From: Anisakis pegreffii
Taxonomy: Eukaryota > Nematoda > Chromadorea > Rhabditida > Anisakidae
Assembly: GCA_035041965.1 (NCBI GenBank)
Contig: JAPYMA010001677.1
Coordinates: 62,001 to 126,000 of the forward strand
Length of the DNA: 64,000 nt
Direction of reading: 5' to 3'
Position 1 is the first letter of the stretch, and every line of letters starts with the position of its first letter. Below the pieces are notes generated by a model. The model ran no database searches. It had not been told where the DNA came from and saw only the letters and a program-made list of their open reading frames with translations. This document shows positions 1-13,328 of this stretch, piece by piece. Both the position numbers and the translations under genes were made by a program.

Positions 1-234
1 TTATCAAATTCTTCGCAAATATTTTAAACTGACAATTGAAAAGTGCTATATGGATTAAATGAATTTAATGAGCGACAGGTGTCTGACTGATAAAATTTTT
101 ACGGATGCGTGCGAGCACTGGTATGAGACGGTTTGGTGACTAGATGTCATAGACTCGATGCTTTCATTACCTCATTTGGTTTTGTGACCGAAATGAATTG
201 TTGATGTTTATTTGTTGAGAATTCAACTTGATTT

Positions 235-585
235 CTATGAAACATTGATTCGTTTTCGTAAAAATTGAACGTAACCAAATGAATATTCTCTGTGTGTGTG
301 TCTTTTGTTCATGTTATAACACACAGCAATAACATGAAATTTCGATGAATTTTTGATTTGCAAGCGTATGAATTGTGAATGAGTGTGTTTGTGTGTGTAT
401 GCGTGAAGTATATCATTATTTAATGTGTTCCTTTTGACTATTCCTGCAACAAATTTTATTCGCTTTTCAAAGTTCAGCGTACATTCCTTTTGATCGTTCA
501 TACGTTCGTTCGCCTTCAGATCGTCGTCGTCCGTTCCATTCACGTTTTCTTTACCATTTTCACATTCTTCTCTCTGGCTCTCCAT
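235..585 (-). CDS. Possible first exon of a minus-strand gene leaving the window on the left
   Basis: An ATG on the minus strand at 585 opens 116 codons. It is preceded within five bases by an acceptor-like CAG, as expected for a spliced-leader or cis acceptor. The first 50 or so residues are charged (MESQREECENGK..., a run of four Asp at about residues 19-22, then KANERMNDQKE), which looks more like coding than the later His/Thr-rich part. The real exon therefore probably ends early, for example at a GTAAAG, GTATGA or GTACGC donor inside the first 35 codons. No family is recognised. It could equally be a chance frame, because no second exon is visible before position 1. Confidence 0.3.
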   Translation of the reverse strand: MESQREECENGKENVNGTDDDDLKANERMNDQKECTLNFEKRIKFVAGIVKRNTLNNDILHAYTHKHTHSQFIRLQIKNSSKFHVIAVCYNMNKRHTHREYSFGYVQFLRKRINVS

Positions 586-859
586 TTTTCTGTGAGGAAA
601 TCTTCTTTGAAAATATGTTACTGATACATTTGGTTGAGCATATTATCTACTGAGTATTACTCTTTTTTGGGGGCATTCAATACTTTGATTGTTTCTTTTC
701 ATTAGTTATTCATCAGTTACTGATACATTTAGTTGAAGAGCATATTATGATGAGTATTAATCTTAATAAAGATGATGATTTTTTGGGGCATTCAATACTT
801 GAGATAATTTCTTTTCATTAATTAGTCATCGATATCTTCATGCATTCAAATGATAGCAG

Positions 860-975
860 TACTAATACTAATAATGATGATAACAGTAATCCAAATAAGA
901 ATTTTAATGGCAATTACAGTAACAATGACGATAACAATTGTAGTTGGAAAATTGTAACAGTAATAATAATAATGC
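860..975. repeat. AAT/GAT trinucleotide-rich tract
   Basis: Degenerate run of ACTAATAATGATGATAACAGTAA-type units, similar in composition to the longer AAT tract near 59.0-59.15 kb. It is a low-complexity microsatellite with no coding potential. Confidence 0.7.
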
Positions 976-3900
976 ATCAGTTGAACGGTATTTCTATGTA
1001 CTCAAGTGATTAATGCATGTTCGCATTTAAAAAACACGACCTATAAGGTATACGAGTGTATGAATATTCATATATGAGAATAAAACTGATCGCAAATGAA
1101 TGGAATGATTCAACGCTTCGGTATCCATTTGTGACGGAAGTATTATGCGTAACTTGTCAGCGTGATCGCTGCTGAATGAATAACGACTGTGATCATCGTG
1201 GGTGTGTAAAAACTCTTCAATGGTTACGCAAAATGTCGTAAATCATAATTTGAATCCAATGAAAAGAATTTCAACAAAAAAAAACACTCATCTAACTGTG
1301 TTCATTTGTTCCACAATCAGATTCCAATATAGGTGTGTGTATCAATCATTTGAACCAGTTCCATTTCATTTGAAAGAATCTCGAAAAATGGTCTCAATTC
1401 ACAATCGAATTGTTGATATCCAAACCAAATGATTGTAATTGTGTTGTTTTTTTTAGCAACGCCACATACCTTTCAAGCAATCACTGATAATTGTGTGGGA
1501 ACGTGTTTTTTAAGCGATGCGAGTTGATAATAGCTGATAAAAAAACTGAAACGTCAAATGACATGAGCTGAATACTCGTGTACGATTAGTACATGTGGTA
1601 CATGAGGGGACACAGTGATATTGTTTTTTTCATGACGATCATCAAATTCTCACTGATATTTTTTCATGCTTTGATCAAATTCATCACATTCATAAATAAT
1701 CGAACTGATTTTGAGTGCACTCACTCACGTGAAGGATATTTGTCGCTTGTTAGCATTCTCTTGAAGACATTCGAAAGCCCGATCAAAGACTACTAGCCTC
1801 TTCGAAGTACATGTTCGCCGGCGTCGTTATTTTCTTGTTCATTCTCTTTTTTGGTTCACTGCGGAATCGTGCGACACAATTTCAACGCAATATCCCTTAG
1901 CTGGGACAAATTGTATGGGAATGCATCCTTCCCAAACAGCGTTGTTTTTGCATTGAATAAGCACTGAATACCTCACATATTTCTCGTTCTTCACAAAGAA
2001 AGGAAAGAAAAAAGAGCAAAGCACAATTCTCATTACCTAATCACTCACATCGTTGTGCATTATTTAGTAACCATCAGAACCGCTTAGTTGTAAATTGGTA
2101 ACAATTGTCTGCGAATTATGATAATAACGAACGAACATGACGACGACAACGAAAATGACGAGTGAGTGAATGAATGAAGAATGTGATGGTGTTATGCTTG
2201 CTCTGAATGAAAACATTCAGTTGTTGTTTTTTTCAATTTCGACAAATTCCTTACCGACTGGTTTTCTTCTCATTATTATTTCACTATGGTGATTGTTTTT
2301 TGTTTGTTTGTGCAAAAATTCCAATCGTAATTTTCGCATTTCGCATTCGTTTTTTTCGCGTGCATCAAATTCTCACTGAATCGGTCGGTTTTTGCTGTTT
2401 GTTGAAGAATCGTTTAGTTTGCTTTAGAGCGCACTCATCGTTCCTCATTAGTGCGGCGCAGTTTTTTGTTTTTGTTGCATAAAAACAATTTTGAAAAGTT
2501 CTTTTCAAATTTCTAGTTCATCTTGGTTTTTTTTATCGTTTTCCAGTTTCTCTCTCGTTCGCTCCGAGGCGTTTATCGCCGCACTAAGGTTGCTGCTGCT
2601 GTGCCAATGAAGAGGAAAAAATTTCGGCATTGATTTTTCCATCAAAATTTTCCCATCAAATAATTCTTTTCAGCGTTTTGTTGCTGCACTATCATCGCCT
2701 TGCATTTATTCGATTTTATTGTTCACAAACGATCGTCAACGATTGATGATGAGTCATTTTCGCTTGAATGAATTGAATTGAATATTTATTTGATCGTGGA
2801 ATTTTGTTGGGTTTGCGAATTGAATTTTCTTGTGACACTTCATCGATTGATTATTGTATGTTTTAATGAATCAATGAGCACGATTCAGAGTTTTTCTGAA
2901 GGAATTAATTAATGAATCGTTTCTGTCGAATGCGTTTGTTGTTCAACTCAAAAATTGATGTTATTGTTGTTCTTGGAATTTACTCATCATGAGAATATGC
3001 AAATCGCAGCAGCATCTTTTGCATCCATCATGAATTGTGGTGAATTTCTCACGATGCCATCCATACGTGATGTGTTTTGTGGCTGGCCATATGCTAGCTC
3101 TTCTGCTTTCAAATGAACAGCTAGCTCTGTCTGCTACCATTTGTGAATTATTTTACAAAGTAACTGAATTGTTTCGCATTGACAGAGCACTAGCTGCGAC
3201 TGAGAACGACGTGTAGATATTGTCTTATCTGGATGGTTGTTGCAGTGAGCTGTCGGAATATTCAGAGTGATCACTGAGAAATGCAATTTACAAGTTTCAT
3301 TGGGTTAGTTTTTTTGTGGGATAACAACACATTGAACTTGTGAAATAATTCATCGTATGAGACCGACCTGCAGAAGAATATTGAGTGAAAAAATTTGATT
3401 AGATTCGTTGTCATTGGTTGGTTGTTCATGAACTGCCTGCCTGCCTGTTCACTTGCATATTCATTTGTTCGATACATCTATTCAGATGCATAATTTTGAG
3501 CGATGATCCACAGCAAAAATATTCACTGGATTGATTGATAGTTAAACATCAAGTCTTGCATTTTTTTTTAAAATTCTCGTTCAAATCATCTTCTCAAGAC
3601 GAGGTGAAGATATCTATTTGAAGATAAACAACAGTGAAGAATTCAAGGAATGATTGGAAAGGAGTGAACGAAAAAGCGGTTTGATTGAATGCAGCAAACA
3701 GAGAATTGAACGACAACGAAATGTTGTTTATTCACAAATCACATCGATCTGTTTGAATATTGTTGTTCGCATAAAATATTTGCTTATTCAGATGGTGACT
3801 GTTCACTTCATAGAGAATGCTGGTGACGTTATGATATCTGGATGGTTGGCTTAACTGACTGAAGCATCGTCGAATGATTGAAATTCTTGAAGCGATTTTA

Positions 3901-4477
3901 TTCGTGTGTTTGTGTGTTCCTAGTAGAAGTCTATTGATTTTTTGTTGATTTATTTTGCAAGCAATTTGTTTGCATTTCAGTTATTGGTTTATTATTTGTT
4001 TAATCAATTCAATGATGCGAAATCCGCTCAACTGGTATTCGCTGCTGACATCGTCAGTTCATCACACTTCCTTCGATAAACTCTCAATCTCAATTTCAGC
4101 TTTATTTGTTTTTTGCATTCAGTCAACGTTAGACAATCGAATAAATCTTCTCAGTTTCCCTCATTGTAACGTTCGTATAATTTCTCGAGCATTCACTCCT
4201 TAGCAGTTATTTACTTTAATTCAGCGCTAATCTCTGAGAGATTTCATATGTTCGAGCAGTTTCTCTTGCAATGATTATGCAATATATTAATAATCGTTAA
4301 TGCTTGAATGTGGTAATTCGTTTGCTTTCGGAAACCTTGCGATTTTTTTCAGTTGCGCTGTTGTGCGATTTCAACTTTGGAATTTCACTCAATTTCAGAC
4401 TAAATTTGTTCCTTACGATAGATCGCTTATTTTTGCTAGCTGCAAACGAAATCGTATTCCCTTCACACTGTTCTAAG

Positions 4478-4890
4478 TAGTGATGTATCTGATGTATCTG
4501 TTCTATTCCTTAAAATAGAATAGACATAGAACAGTTTTGACTGGAACAGAAGCATTACTGCTCAAAACGATCATAGGTCATGTTCAGTTAAGATGGGACC
4601 TCAGTTGAGGTTGCGATTTTCATGCGTATAACTCTTAAAGTACACGACTATCGATTTTTTAACAGTCACACCGGTTTCATATTCATCAGCATCAGAAATA
4701 GTGTCAGCTGAAAGCGGCACACTGCTGCAGATTAGTGCTGTTCCTATTCCATATTTTTAGCTCAATGTTCTATTCTGTTCTGTTCCGTTCCGTTCTCTGT
4801 TCCCAGGAGTAGAGAACAGAACGTGTGCAGAAAAAAAGGAACTGTTCAGTTCTTTCCAGGAATAGAACAGTTTGCTTGGAAACATCACCA
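4478..4890. mobile_element. hAT-like miniature element (MITE)
   Basis: The left end reads TAGTGATGT and the right end ACATCACCA, its inverted complement with one mismatch. The flanking octamers gttctaag and gctgtaag agree at 6 of 8 bases, the target-duplication length made by hAT transposases. The interior is unusual: both flanks are built from degenerate copies of a short GTTCTATTCC/GGAATAGAAC motif (4,499-4,545 and 4,740-4,870), surrounding about 180 bases of ordinary sequence. There is no open frame, so it must be non-autonomous. The terminal motif matches the better-preserved element at 39.6 kb. Confidence 0.6.
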
Positions 4891-7800
4891 GCTGTAAGTA
4901 TTATAATTACTCTCAAATATTCTTCGTTTAACCGAAGTGATATTGACATAGCGCGATGCAACCAAAATTCATATTTCAAAAGGTTTTCATAACTAATTCC
5001 TGAAGAAATTGTTTATCCAATTTCGTTGTGTGCAAGTACACATGCTTTATTGAACATGTGCACTACCCTTCAAAAGTGTTTATTTTACATCTTCATTCAA
5101 CATCTTTCAAATGATGAGATGTTTCGCTGAGTGATAAACAAGACGTATTCTCAAATGTATTCTCATGTCATTCAGATCGTTCAGCAATAATGCATGTGCT
5201 CATATATACATATATCGCTTTCCACATGATGATTTGATCTAATTTTTGGTGTCTAATGTGACGTTAGCAGCAGCAGCAATCCAGTTCGATAAAATCGTTG
5301 GTGTGTTTAAGACGATTTTATTGCGATTCAGTCAAATTTAAGTAGCATCAAGTTGCATGCGATTATTATCTAACGCGTGAAGTCGACTGAAGCGGTAGAT
5401 AGAAATCACTTGAAACATATAAAATCCTCGTAAACAAAGGCGATTGTCGATTGACGTTGGGGTGATGCTGATGATAATATCAGATAATTAGATTGATCCG
5501 GCTCGACTTGGTTCCATGAAGAAACCTGCGAGAATCGGGAAAATGAATGGAACAAAAGAGAAAAAATAGAGTTGATCAAATGAGAACAAGTCTCGCAACG
5601 AGCACTAGGAAATCAGTGCTCACTCTGAAATAGTTTTGATCATAGGAAGTGGACAATAACAAATAGAACAATAGCAATGATAATGAATATCTGATATAAA
5701 AATAATGATAATATCCGATAACATAATCGAAATGAATGGTGAATGCGCATGTCATTCATTCGTGTGTATATGTGAACTTCCATATGTAAATAATCATCAT
5801 GACAGTCAGTCACATCCAAAAAAGTTGTTTTGAGCGACATTTTTCTAATTCTTTCCATTCACACTCGTAAAATCTCAAACAACATCACCGGTAGGTCGAT
5901 GGTCATCATGACATGACAATGGTGTTTGATGATTGTGAAGACGGTAAAAAGGAAGAAATGGTAAGTGGAAGATGAAAAGTGCTGATCGTTTGTTGTTGAT
6001 GAGAAAGCGACTGCGATGTGCTGATGATCTCGACGATGTCTGACGAATCACATCTTCTCCAAATCTTCAAACTTCATTGCGATTATCCATTTCGTTCAAC
6101 TTCACGGCTCATTCAATCCCTTAGATGTTTTATTGTTGGAAGTTCATATACGCAATCATCGCTTGCTACGCACTATCATCACGGCTGCTAAATAGTTATT
6201 CATCGTTGAACCGGTCATCTTTCAACAGTCACTGTAATCATTTATGAATGCAATGATGGAATGTGATCGCCTCCTCAGTTGATCGAAGATCACAAGTGCT
6301 CATTGTCAGTAAAATTTCACTACTCAACTCCATATATCATGAAGCGTTAACAAGCATGAACGAATGAATTGATGCACTTATAAGTCAACAGTGAAGAACG
6401 ATCGTGTTACTGCGATGATCACCGTTGTATTTGTTTTTATTGTTGGTGAAACGAATGGAATGTGCAAAAAACCGGATGTGTTTCAAACTAATTACCAATG
6501 TTGAAATACAGCCATCCATCCGCTTCTCTAATTGCATTACGATAACATCAAGATTCAACTGCTTTAAAGCATCTATCATCTGTAGTCAATCATTCGTTTA
6601 TGTTGTTCATTAATCAATCGTAAATTCTAAAACTTTTGTTCGTTTCGACACATTATCACTTTCATGCTGATCATCATCCAATTGTGGCTCGATCAGGAAC
6701 AGTCATGTTCCGTGCGGCTAACTTATTCCTACCACTTTAGTTTCCTACCACTTTAAAGAAGAAAGATCCGCCACTGGTTCATATGTTTCCATGAGATTCT
6801 AATTTGTAACGGTGTGAGTGCATGAAATTAGTGAGAAAGCTCGAAATTATAAACGATCCTTTGAAATTTTGTAATTGTAATTTTTTTCGGTTCAAGTGAA
6901 TTAAAATGTGTGAATTGTTATAAGCGTTATGTGCGTTCCGTTCCGTAAGTGTGCTTCCCCGAGCGCTGGCAATTGCGATTTAATTGCAAACAAACTGAAT
7001 CACCTGTTTTATGAATTGTTTTGTGAATGCAATTTCGATATGCATTTTTTGCTTATTGTTAGTTTTCGGCATGAACTAACGTTTACCATTAAGGAGAGTT
7101 CAACCGAATTTGCCTTATTAAATGCGGCTTAAAAATGTTCCAAGTTTGAAATCAACTAACCCGATGTATTTGTTTATCAGTTTTTACTCACTACCACATT
7201 GTTGATGTGTTAATGCTCTTTCGACTAGCAATCGCTAGAGGCATCAATCTCAACTCGTAATTCCGTCCGTCAAAGAATCGCTTTCAATCGTCGTTAGAAT
7301 TCAGTTCACCAAGTTTGTGTATCATTTCACCAGCACAAACATCTTCTTTCACAATTTTGCGATGAGTTGTTCATTGTTTACTACGTAATTTTTTGTCTTA
7401 TCATTCTAAAAACATAATTCTATCAAAAAATGGAATTACTCATCAAAACACCCACCTGACCCGACTCCAAACATTCTCATGGCACATTCATCAGTGTGTG
7501 CAGCTTTTCACTGTTTATCTGGACTTTGTGTTTGAAATGCTGTACTTTTTCAGTCATACTCATAATGTAAACAATAATTCAACACTTATCTTGTGTCATT
7601 CGAATTTTATCATCACTAATTATCAGTTCAAAACTGTATCGCATCCATTACCTGGCAACGACATAGGCAGAGCCGAGGAGCTGGGGGACATGGGAAGGGG
7701 TGAGGAACAGGGGATAAGAGAAAAGAATCATCTCAAATTTCGGAATTTAATTCTAGCGATCTGTTTTGCTAACACTATCATTGCTCTCCGTCATGGAATT

Positions 7801-8247
7801 TGTCTTCAACGTTAAAAACGTTTCCTATGCCCATGAAAGAACCTCAACTGAAACGTACAGCTCAATGCAAACTGTCATTTGCGTGTTTTTCATCGACAAG
7901 CATCGTAAGATTCCTCAACAAACTGCATTACATAAAAATTTGGTGTTGTTTAACTGTTCATAAGAAGTTATGTTTTCAATGAAGTCGCAATGTCATCGTT
8001 GACTGAATGCAACTGATAAACATTTTCATTTATATTTCACTACTCGTGACTGATGACGATGTCTAAATTCCGATTATTCGTGTTCGAAATAATAATACCA
8101 TTTGCTTGGTATGATTCAAAATTGATGTGTTGAAGCGAAGTTGAGTTTTTTGTGCGTTAGAGACTATGCAAGCCGCCATTGTGTGATATTCGAATGATAT
8201 TTGTGAATGAGAATAATTTGTAAAGAATGTGAAATATTCTAGAAGTG

Positions 8248-9697
8248 ATGCTAGATAATGATGGTGTGAAATCAATGGATGGCTCATCGCCGTGTAGTAG
8301 CACACGGCTATCCACATCGCATTCGTCGGAACAAGGGCCGTCCGGATCGTATCCAGCCTCGAAATCCAACGATTCCACCCTATCGCTTTGTCATCTACCA
8401 GCCTATAATTCCGAGCATGTGCGAGTTATTCCGTCAATACATATCACCATGCCTTCCAGCTTCAAATACCTCCAGTTACAAACACTCACCAAAGAAACAA
8501 TCACCCTTGCTGTACATGTTAGTTTCTCTATGATTATTACTGCTTGCATTATGCTCAGTAGCATTGTCGTTAATGTTGCTATATTCAAGTTATCCGTCGT
8601 GAATGTCCCTGTTGTTTTTATTCCATGTTCACTTCCACCTATTCAGTTATGTTTTATATTCGCAATTCCGCAATCCGCTCCTCAAACATTCGTCTAAACT
8701 GTCAACTAACGTCAGCTCTTTATTTCCACATAAGAAGATCTGGAAAAGTTAATCGCCTGGTATAAAGTTAATCGCCTGATACAAACATTTGAAGAGTTGA
8801 TCGATCATTCAGTCCAACTGGTCAATCAAACAACATCGTTTCAAAGCATATAATAAGCTTTTATAAACTGTAGGAATATTTTTTGAATATTTTAACGCAC
8901 AAGATCTATATGGCTTAGCAATGTCACAACTGAATTGATCTCCACTCATCTATTCAAAATTTTCACGCTGTTTGATTCGCATGTTACTTGTCCACAATGA
9001 TGACAGCAATATTCAGCAACAATCGCTCTGAAACATTACAATAATTAAAATGGTCGATGAGCATCTTTGTAATTGCAATCGGCATGAATATATGCTTATC
9101 AAAAGGCAATTTTTGTTGATCTCTCCTAAAATCAAGGCCAAATTGTTTATGCGTTGGTGAAATGTTCGATTTTGAACGATATCCATTGTCTAATATATCA
9201 TGAATTGATGTTCAAAGAAGTAACGATAAAAATGGGGGATTTTGCATTATTGCAATCTTCTTGGAATGTCGTCCCAAGTATTGATCTCAGAATTATCGAC
9301 AGTAGTCGCAAATTTTTGACTTATTCAATTCTACTTAGCAGTTCATGGTGATAATTCATGATTCCGCCACTTTAAACGAACTCTTTTCTAAGCGAATTGC
9401 TGCCGATCATCGGTGATTTAAATCAGTGAGGATTGATTCAAACTGCCCGATATGAACGATGTACATAATTCCTATGAAAGGCTCCACTGATTTCAGTTGA
9501 AATGTCGAGTGCGTGATGCCTATTTGTGTTGTTGTGAGTATTTGGGTATAAACGAGGATCGATTGCTGGGATTGGCCATTCGAACGCCATCCGAGGGAAT
9601 TGGTGCCGACCGACCCAGGCACGAATACTTCTTCCTGGATCCTGAACACAAAATCTCCAAGTATGCACCGAAACAATGGCGATTTGCTCATGCATGG
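8248..9697 (+). CDS. FERM-domain protein, N-terminal exons (FRMD6/expanded-like F1 lobe), partial
   Basis: Two exons: 8248-8517 (90 codons) and 9497-9697 (67 codons), joined in phase 0 across a GTTAGT donor and a TTTCAG acceptor. The ATG at 8248 lies five bases after a TTCTAG acceptor. Residues 1-57 are Ser-rich and disordered. Residues 60-157 form a FERM F1 (ubiquitin-like) lobe: the strand ETITLAVHLKCRVRDAYLCC, then EYLGINEDRLLGLAI, then HEYFFLDPEHKISKYAPKQW. The closing pattern, Lys-Tyr-x-Pro-Lys-x-Trp, is the one found in FRMD1/FRMD6 and Drosophila Expanded, cortical proteins upstream of Hippo signalling. The F2 and F3 lobes should follow but I cannot find them before the next gene, so the model is incomplete on the 3' side. 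Family confidence is good; the exact subfamily is an inference. Confidence 0.72.
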
Positions 9698-10334
9698 GTT
9701 TGTCTTTGTTATTTTTTCATTCATTAGCCTTACAGTATGTTTGTCGCTTATTTGATCTGCGCTTTCAATTCATCTCTTAATGGTGGATATATGCATAAGT
9801 CTGTGTGCTTTTCGATGCTATATTTTTTGGTTTTTTGTCACTTTCATTTTATGGATGTCTTTATTTTTATTATCAGAATCTCATCAATAAGCCACCTTAT
9901 TGCTAACGAGTCCGAGGTTATTTAATGCTTGATAGGTAGATCGATCTGAAATTCATTACCTAAGCGCTAAGTGAGAAGCGTTCTCATTGTTGATTTTTAA
10001 TGTCTATGTTGATATCTTGCTAAATATACCTGAAAGCGATAACTATTCCACACTCCGAAACTCGTGCAATCTTGCGCAATTGATGTTTGTGTTATACCTC
10101 TCCTCCTTTCGTTTGACGTCCATTTCCGTTTTTGTCCTCTTTAGTGGGGACTTTTTGAAGTTGTCGGCGCCTACCTCCATTCCTTTTGATTTGCACATTC
10201 CGGCGTTTTTTCACTCCTCAAACGTCTTCTGTCGTCAAAAATAATCTGTTGAACCCGTTGAAAATTGATTGCCTCCATTTACGTTGCGTTGAATGATATT
10301 CGATATGTGAAAGATCTGTTCAAGCACAGGGCAG
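9698..10334. other. Gap between FERM and ABHD11 exons
   Basis: Short frames only. A fair acceptor (TTTGTCCTCTTTAG, ending about 10,146) precedes an open frame containing SAPTSIPFDLHIP, which could be the N-terminal exon of the hydrolase gene (family members have a similar short strand before the HGLFGS motif). No donor fits and the HGLFG motif is absent, so I do not call it. Confidence 0.35.
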
Positions 10335-10532
10335 CTAAACTGGCGATCTGTTGCAAAAGCTTTGCAACGACGACTTGGCAATACCGTTTTCACGTTGGAT
10401 TTGCGAAATCATGGTCATTCATCTTGATATTTTAATTCTTATGTGTTATGCTTGTTTATCATTCGTTTGATTTTCTGGCAATGGGTGTGTATCTGTATCA
10501 GTTTTAATATATATATAAAATGACCCCAATTA

Positions 10533-10606
<74 letters not shown>

Positions 10607-11627
10607 ACGTAGTATAATTTACTTTAACCGTTAAAAGTACATATATATACATATATTTAATAATGTAATATAATCTTCTAATATCTCATCAAGTTTATCC
10701 ATGCGCCACCGTGCCGTCACAGACGCTCGTGTGATGATGCGCTTTAGACGTAAGCCGAAGCCTATGCGCTAGCCTCATCACTGGGCTAGGCGTAAGCCTA
10801 AGCTTGAGGGTATTCCTGCTTTGAATTAGACACATGCGACAAAGCGGTAAGCTAAGCGCATGCTTGCGGTGGTGCCCACCAGCAACAAAAGTGCCAAATC
10901 CTTTATAAATTAAACACTAGGTTTAAAAGAGTTGTGTTAAAACGAATAAAACCGTGCAATGTTTTCAGGTGATTCACCTTGGACTGACTCGATGACCTAT
11001 GAGGAAATGGCTGCAGATGTGAGGTATTTTTTAGATGAAGTAGTACCATCTGAAACAGATGGTCGTTATACTCGTGCTCATTTATTAGGCCATTCAATGG
11101 GTGGTAAAGCGGCAATGTTGGTAGCGCTTGCGAAGGGGGCTGAACAACGACTCGAGTCACTTATTGTCGAAGATATAGCACCAATACCATACGACACGGA
11201 ATCGCATCATCAATTTCCGAAATTTATGGAAGCGATGAAAAAAGTTAATATGAAAGGTAGTCGTGGTGAGATCAGTTTAGAGCTAGCAGACGTTGTAACC
11301 GATGTGCCAACACGACAGTTTTTATTAACAAATCTGGATCGAAGTGAGGAGGGCTATAGATGGAAGTGTAATTTAAGTGCATTAAGTTCTAACATGCACT
11401 ATATTTCCTCTTTCAATATGCCCAAAGGAAATCCCACTTTTCAACGTAGATGTTTGTTCATTTCAGGCGCGTTCTCTAGGTATGTCACACCTGAATCCCA
11501 TCCCCTGATCCTGCAAAAATTTCCTAAGGCCGAATTTTCGGTTATCGAAGATGCCGGTCATTGGGTACATGCTGATAAGCCGTACCCTTTTATGGAAAAA
11601 GTTGTTAGCTTCATTGAATCAGTCTGA
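10335..11627 (+). CDS. abhd11: ABHD11-type alpha/beta hydrolase, 5' incomplete
   Basis: Two exons are visible: about 10335-10413, and 10969-11627 ending in TGA. They join in phase 1 to give ...FTLDLRNHGDSPWTDSMTYE. The first exon carries the NWRSVAKAL helix and the LDLRNHG motif. The second has the nucleophile elbow GHSMGG (near 11,087-11,104), the acid-strand region VEDIAPIPYD, the family-typical TRQFLLTNL, and the catalytic histidine in GHWVHADKP close to the C-terminus. ABHD11 is a mitochondrial matrix hydrolase linked to lipoylation and 2-oxoglutarate metabolism in mammals. Roughly 60-80 residues are missing at the N-terminus (targeting peptide and the HGLFGS oxyanion loop), presumably in an unrecognised upstream exon. 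The first exon's 5' limit is uncertain, because several AGs lie within 15 bases. The 555-base intron contains a long TA microsatellite. Confidence 0.88.
10538..10602. repeat. (TA)n microsatellite
   Basis: About 32 uninterrupted TA dinucleotides inside the visible ABHD11 intron. Confidence 0.97.
10680..10875. repeat. TAAGCC micro-repeat block (degenerate interspersed repeat)
   Basis: This GC-richer block within the ABHD11 intron contains several degenerate copies of cgtaagcc, gaagcc and gctagcc. Similar motif clusters occur near 18,150-18,240, 23,110-23,210 and 39,430-39,520/39,900-39,990, so it is an interspersed repeat. Its ends (gccaccgtgcc and gcggtggtgcc) are loosely inverted. Confidence 0.5.
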
Positions 11628-13328
11628 TTGATCTCATTGTTGATAACTAAACTGTAATATATAATTAGTTACATACATAATATTAGCAATACTACGTTAA
11701 AAATAATGAGTGAAATTATCAGCAAAATAGACGAGGCAGTCCCTGTTCAGTTTTGTTTTCATATAGGTCAACAAAAGTTAATAGCATTTCTTCTAAATGT
11801 GATCTTTTAATATCTTATTGTTGTTTAGTCAATCTACTCTTCTGTTTCGGGCATCTCCCATATCACTGTCTTTCTTCATTTTTTATTGATTTTTGATGGT
11901 GATAATTTGAAAAATATTCCATTGAATCCTGCATCTTTTGTACTGACGTTTCACCTTTTGTACCTTTCGTAAGATGTATTCATTTATGATCAATATGAGC
12001 AAATTCCGTTGTGATCGCTCTTAGAGCATTTCGATAGCTACGTTAATGATGTGTGATATAATCACTCGAACATTTTATAAATCATCAATACAAAATTATG
12101 GCGTTTGATCAATCAGTTGCAAACTTTATGAATATTTCCGATGTTACGAAAGGTACAAAACTACACTGAATGAAGGTTGGATGATTGAAACATTAATATT
12201 GTGTGAGCTTTGATTGAATCAGTAAAGAGAAGCGGATTATAAATTGATTAGATGGAATTGACTGGATGTACTTGCAAATCAGTGCAATAACATTAGTATC
12301 ACTTGTGACTGTAACGGATATGAAGTAATGGTAATCGGCATAAAATAACACGAATGAAACTGGCGTTCCACCTAATAAAAAACGAACCGTATGTTGTGCG
12401 TCCTTGTTACATAAAAACAGTTTGATCGCAAGATGATGGACAATATGATGTTGGCAAAGTTAATATGAAATGATTTACTGACAGTCTACCGAATGCTTCT
12501 TCGAGTTATACGTTCTTCACGAAAAACCGTCTTGTTAAAAAAAAACGTCAGGTTTCGACTTTTATTTAGGCTTTCTTCGAATATCCGTGGATGAAAAAGT
12601 TATTATTTTTCAAAACTATTGCTTTTTTTGCTTGACTCGTTGCATTTTTCTCAAAGATCTTTCGAGTTTGGTTCAAACAAGTCAGCAATATTCAATAGCT
12701 CAAGCTGGGACAACAACAGAATTTATGATAAATTGTTGTAAACATCCGTTGCTATTCTTGCTTATTCTATCTAACTTTCGATGGTTACAATCTCTGTAAT
12801 ATGGATTCACAAAATGCTCTAACTTGGAAGTGTTTGTTTTAAATGATGTTTTGAAGTGGTCATGGAGAAGTTGTCATAAAGATGAGAATTTAACGATAGT
12901 TCCCGTAACCATTTTCTAAAGATCACCTGCTCTGCGGGGTGAATAATTCCTGAGCCTCCACGGAGGACCTCACTCTTTGTTCATATCTTGAGGAATATAA
13001 TTTGTCAATATTTTTTGGAGTATTTTTGCGTGCATGGATGGCATCAAGCCACAAATTACGGCAACAACGCATTCAGATTTTTCGTCGGCGGAGGACAAAA
13101 ATTCATTGGAAGAAGGCAAAAATTTTGAGTGTTGCGTCGTCGCGACCTAACAACAACGTTTCGGAAAGTCAATGAATTCATTAATATGTCATCAATAATG
13201 AATTACAAAAACAAACCGAAACGAGCACAACAATCGTGCAGTCAATAAACTCACAATTGACTTTTCATTACAACATTTCTTCTGCTCGTTCTTCATCACT
13301 ACCAATATAGTTCATATGAAGACATAAC

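Larger units (their letters stand above)
586..8247. other. 7.6-kb stretch without a supportable gene
   Basis: Only short open frames occur, none with good splice context or a recognisable protein pattern. The DNA is AT-rich, with scattered CATCAT/GATGAT-like and TTGTTG-like micro-repeats, a trinucleotide-rich patch near 0.9 kb and one miniature transposon at 4.5-4.9 kb. A purine-rich block near 7,667-7,720 (GAGGAGCTGGGGGACATGGG...) is of the G-rich type seen again near 18.4, 21.3-21.8 and 50.1 kb. It probably holds upstream sequence or a first intron of the FERM gene, but nothing shows this directly. Confidence 0.5.

Noticed and set aside
7393..7815. 140-codon plus-strand frame
   Set aside because: His/Asn/Phe-rich, biased by AT-rich DNA and running through a G-rich repeat; no splice support or family pattern.
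9407..9724. 105-codon minus-strand frame
   Set aside because: Shadow of the FERM F1 exon on the opposite strand.
10903..11160. 85-codon minus-strand frame
   Set aside because: Antisense shadow of the ABHD11 exon with the GHSMG motif.
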